NCBI GenBank assembly: GCA_964392085.1
Contig: CAYMOV010000115.1
Location: 1-7,550 of the forward strand
DNA length: 7,550 nucleotides
Source: CAYMOV01 sp964392085
GTDB taxonomy: Bacteria; Oederibacteriota; Muellerivitia; Muellerivitales; Muellerivitaceae
Reading direction: 5' to 3'
Part shown: positions 5,532-7,550 of the stretch, in pieces
How positions within the stretch are numbered: the stretch's first letter is position 1
Layout: the number at the start of each line of letters is the position of its first letter
Position numbers and translations under genes: made by a program
The notes under the pieces: model-generated
Database searches by the model: none
What the model was told of the DNA's origin: nothing
Seen by the model: only the letters and a program-made list of their open reading frames with translations

Positions 5532-7550
5532 ATGGTTCCGTCGATCCGCCGCCTGAAAGCCGTCCTCTTCGCGCTCCTCCTGGGGGCCGCGGCGCTCCCG
5601 GCCGCGCGGTCCTTCGCCGCGACGGGCGACGGGCTCCTCGCCCAGTACTTCGCCAACACCACCCTGACGCCTCCCGTGGTTTTTTCCCAGGTGGAGGAGA
5701 CCGTCAACAATTTCTGGTTTTTCTGCTCCCCCGACCCCTCCGTTCCGCCGGGGGCCTTCAGCGCCAGGTACACCGGTTGGGTCCTGCCCTCCACCAGCGA
5801 ACCCTACACTTTCAGCGTGAAGGTATCCGATGGGGCGAGGCTTTGGGTCAACGGAGCCCAGGTCCTGAACCAATGGTCGGCCCATGGAACCGCCGCGGAT
5901 TTCGACGGCGCGTTCCTCAACCTGACCGCGGGCGTCTCGGTCCCCGTCACCTTGGAATATTACGACGCCACGGTGGGCTCGAGTTCCGACACCATCCAAC
6001 TGCGCTGGAGCAGCCCCTCGATCTACGCCGCCAACGGCAACCAACAGCAGATCATTCCCAAGGCCTTCCTTTACTCGGGCCTCGCGATCACCCCCACCCC
6101 CACGCCCCAAAGCCTGCTTTCTTCCTCACTTTCCTGCCTGGGGTCCTCCGTGACCGTGAACGGGAACCCCAACGAACCCGCTTGGCCCCCGGGCGCCTGG
6201 AACCCCATTACGAAATGCGTCTACGGTTCGGTCCAGGGGAGCGAAGCGGCCTTTTTCCAGACCCGATGGGACACCACCAACCTTTATGTGGCGGTCTCGG
6301 TGGTCTCCAGCCCGGTCTCCCAGGATTCCAACCCCTATTTCTACGAGGACCCCTCGGTGGAGCTTTACCTCGACATGACCGACAGTAAGACCGTCACCCT
6401 CGTGAACACCGACTTCCAGTTCATCGTCCGGGCGGCTGACGCCGCGGTCACCGAAAGGTTGAACCGTTCCGGGATCCAACGGGCGGTTTCCGTGCTGGGG
6501 ACGGGTTACGGGATGGAATTGGCGGTCCCCTGGTCCCTCCTTGGCGTCACCCCGGCCCAAGGCTCGACCTATGGTTTTGACCTCGCGGTCGATTTCGACC
6601 GGAACGGCGGCTGTCGGGATTCCCAGTTGGCCTGGAACGGGAAATTCAAGAACTCCGGCGACGCCTCCGGCTTCGGCAACCTCACGCTCTTCTCTTGCTT
6701 GACGGCTACCCCAACCAGGACCGCCACATCCACCCCGACGTCGAGCTCGACCGCGACAGCCTCCCCGACCCCGACTCCGAGCTGGACGCCAACGGCGACG
6801 CCTTCCCCGACCCCAAGTGCGACCGGGACTCCGTCCCCGTCCCCGAGCCCCACGGGCACGCCTACGGCGTCCGGGACAGCGTCTTTAACACCCACTGGGA
6901 CGGCCACCCGAACCCCGACCTTTACGTCCACACCCACTTCAACTGTGACAGTCACCCCTAGCGCAACCGCCACTTTCAGCCCCACCCCGACCTTCAGTCC
7001 TACCGCGAGCCCCACCCCCACATCGACAGCCATCCCAAGCGCGACCCCCACTTTCAGCCCCACCCCGACCTTCAGTCCGACCGCGAGCTCGACGACCTCC
7101 CCAACAACCTCCCCGAGTCCCACCCCTAGCGCGACGGCGTCCGAGACGATCAGCCCGACCCCCACCGCCACCGACACCCCCACGGGCTCCGACACCGCGA
7201 CACCGAGTGGGACGCCAACGGCGTCGCCCTCCCAGACTCCTAATGCCTCTTTAACACCAACTGGGACCCCCAGCCCCACCGCCACCGCGACGGCGTCCGC
7301 GACAAACAGTCCCACGCCCAGCTCGACGACGACACCGTCACCAAGTTCGACCTGGACTCCGTCCCCGTCATCCACTCCAACGGCTAGCGCGAGCTTGACT
7401 CCCACCCTGACAACCACCTGGACCGGGTCCCCCACGCCCACTCCGAGTCAAACGGCCTCGCGGACCCCAACAGCGACTTGGACGCCTACCCAAAGTGCGA
7501 CAGCCTCCCAAACGCCAACAGCTTCTTTAACGCCAACTGGGACGCCGACC
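5532..7550 (+). CDS. Secreted PA14 / CBM9-like protein with long Thr-Pro-Ser linker (partial at right edge, 673 residues visible)
   Basis: A predicted extracellular or surface carbohydrate-binding protein. ATG 5532 follows an in-frame stop (5526-5528), so it is the earliest possible start; the ribosome binding site is weak (AGG about 12 nt upstream). Residues 1-30 form a signal peptide (RRLK, then a Leu/Ala core, cleavage near SFA-A). Residues about 34-184 match PA14: DGLLAQYF, FSARYTGWVLP, YTFSVKVSDGARLWVNG. Residues about 205-388 match the CBM9-like fold: TRWDTTNLYVAVSV, DPSVELYLDM, MELAVPWSLLG and DFDRNGGCRDSQLAWNG (354-370). Four cysteines (202, 229, 361, 389) fall in this domain and could form disulfides. 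From residue 391 on, the chain is almost only Thr, Pro, Ser and Ala. No catalytic domain is visible; an enzyme or anchoring domain may lie beyond the edge. The 59-nt gap from the response regulator gene has no terminator, so co-transcription is possible. Confidence 0.88.
   Translation, partial: MVPSIRRLKAVLFALLLGAAALPAARSFAATGDGLLAQYFANTTLTPPVVFSQVEETVNNFWFFCSPDPSVPPGAFSARYTGWVLPSTSEPYTFSVKVSDGARLWVNGAQVLNQWSAHGTAADFDGAFLNLTAGVSVPVTLEYYDATVGSSSDTIQLRWSSPSIYAANGNQQQIIPKAFLYSGLAITPTPTPQSLLSSSLSCLGSSVTVNGNPNEPAWPPGAWNPITKCVYGSVQGSEAAFFQTRWDTTNLYVAVSVVSSPVSQDSNPYFYEDPSVELYLDMTDSKTVTLVNTDFQFIVRAADAAVTERLNRSGIQRAVSVLGTGYGMELAVPWSLLGVTPAQGSTYGFDLAVDFDRNGGCRDSQLAWNGKFKNSGDASGFGNLTLFSCLTATPTRTATSTPTSSSTATASPTPTPSWTPTATPSPTPSATGTPSPSPSPTGTPTASGTASLTPTGTATRTPTFTSTPTSTVTVTPSATATFSPTPTFSPTASPTPTSTAIPSATPTFSPTPTFSPTASSTTSPTTSPSPTPSATASETISPTPTATDTPTGSDTATPSGTPTASPSQTPNASLTPTGTPSPTATATASATNSPTPSSTTTPSPSSTWTPSPSSTPTASASLTPTLTTTWTGSPTPTPSQTASRTPTATWTPTQSATASQTPTASLTPTGTPT
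6702..7550 (+). repeat. Low-complexity Thr/Pro/Ser-coding region
   Basis: At least 283 codons of TPTP/SPTP/TATP-type sequence, typical of extended and often glycosylated linkers between extracellular domains. The unit A-S-L-T-P-T-G-T recurs exactly three times (nt 6879-6902, 7245-7268, 7521-7544), each time with the same TCTTTAAC core, including a TTA leucine codon not used earlier in this gene. Third-base use is also different from the folded part: ACA and CCA codons are absent from 5532 to 6707 but frequent after it. Confidence 0.9.
6971..7088 (+). repeat. Direct duplication in the linker (two 40-nt copies, period 78 nt)
   Basis: Positions 6971-7010 and 7049-7088 are identical except for one base (T7001 versus G7079); the first 30 nt are exact. 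The 78-nt period is 26 codons, so the duplication keeps frame and repeats the peptide F-S-P-T-P-T-F-S-P-T-A-S. This suggests recent in-frame expansion of the linker. Confidence 0.9.

Noticed and set aside
5490..5540. Sequence before the PA14 gene resembling half of a cyclic di-GMP (GEMM-I) riboswitch (CAAACC ... ACGCTTAAGCC)
   Set aside because: The hairpin between the two motifs does not pair well, the second domain with its tetraloop receptor is absent, and the fold would run into the coding sequence. Judged to be chance similarity.
5312..6388. Plus-strand open frame of 358 aa overlapping the response regulator gene and the PA14 domain
   Set aside because: It has Arg/Pro-rich composition typical of a shifted frame in GC-rich DNA, and overlaps two well-supported genes in their correct frames.
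6695..6961. Plus-strand frame rich in Asp-Pro-Asp that looks like calcium-binding repeats
   Set aside because: It is a shifted frame of the linker; the acidic pattern follows from GAC/CCC/CCG triplets. The PA14/CBM9 frame continues open through the same bases.
6569..7441. Long minus-strand open frame of Val/Gly-rich sequence (290 aa)
   Set aside because: It is the exact antisense of the Thr/Pro/Ser linker: reading ACN/CCN/GCN codons backwards gives Val/Gly-type codons without stops. It runs across the linker and part of the CBM9-like domain with no recognisable domain of its own.

Overview
The window is GC-rich DNA from what looks like a Gram-negative (double-membrane) bacterium. Two features point there: a secreted PorV/PorQ-type outer-membrane barrel fused to TPRs, and a secreted protein with a very long Thr/Pro/Ser linker. 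Such linkers are common in poorly cultured lineages; an FCPU426-, Elusimicrobia- or Fibrobacterota-like genome is only a weak guess. No RNA gene, insertion sequence, CRISPR array or prophage gene was seen.

Left part, minus strand (1-1270): the first 289 residues of a pyruvate kinase (running off the left edge) lie downstream of a tiny stand-alone LacI-family protein. The LacI-like protein is 68 aa, consists of only the helix-turn-helix headpiece and hinge helix, and has its own strong intrinsic terminator between it and the kinase gene. The divergent intergenic region (1271-1517) carries two perfect AANCGNTT cores, the operator type bound by GalR/CcpA-like headpieces, plus weaker copies. A further near match lies upstream of the pyruvate kinase gene.

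Right part, plus strand (1518-7550): an operon-like run begins with a PorV-like barrel plus five TPRs. It is followed, with ATGA overlaps at both junctions, by a HAMP-containing sensor histidine kinase and an OmpR/PhoB-type response regulator. After 59 nt comes a secreted protein with a signal peptide, a PA14 domain, a CBM9-like domain and more than 280 residues of Thr/Pro/Ser-rich linker, still open at the right edge.

A working model is a cell-surface module (outer-membrane barrel, two-component system, carbohydrate-binding surface protein) beside a central-metabolism gene, with a minimal LacI-type protein in the divergent control region. The links between the parts are inferred from order and spacing. 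The item most worth following as possibly undescribed is the headpiece-only LacI protein with its clustered operator-like sites.
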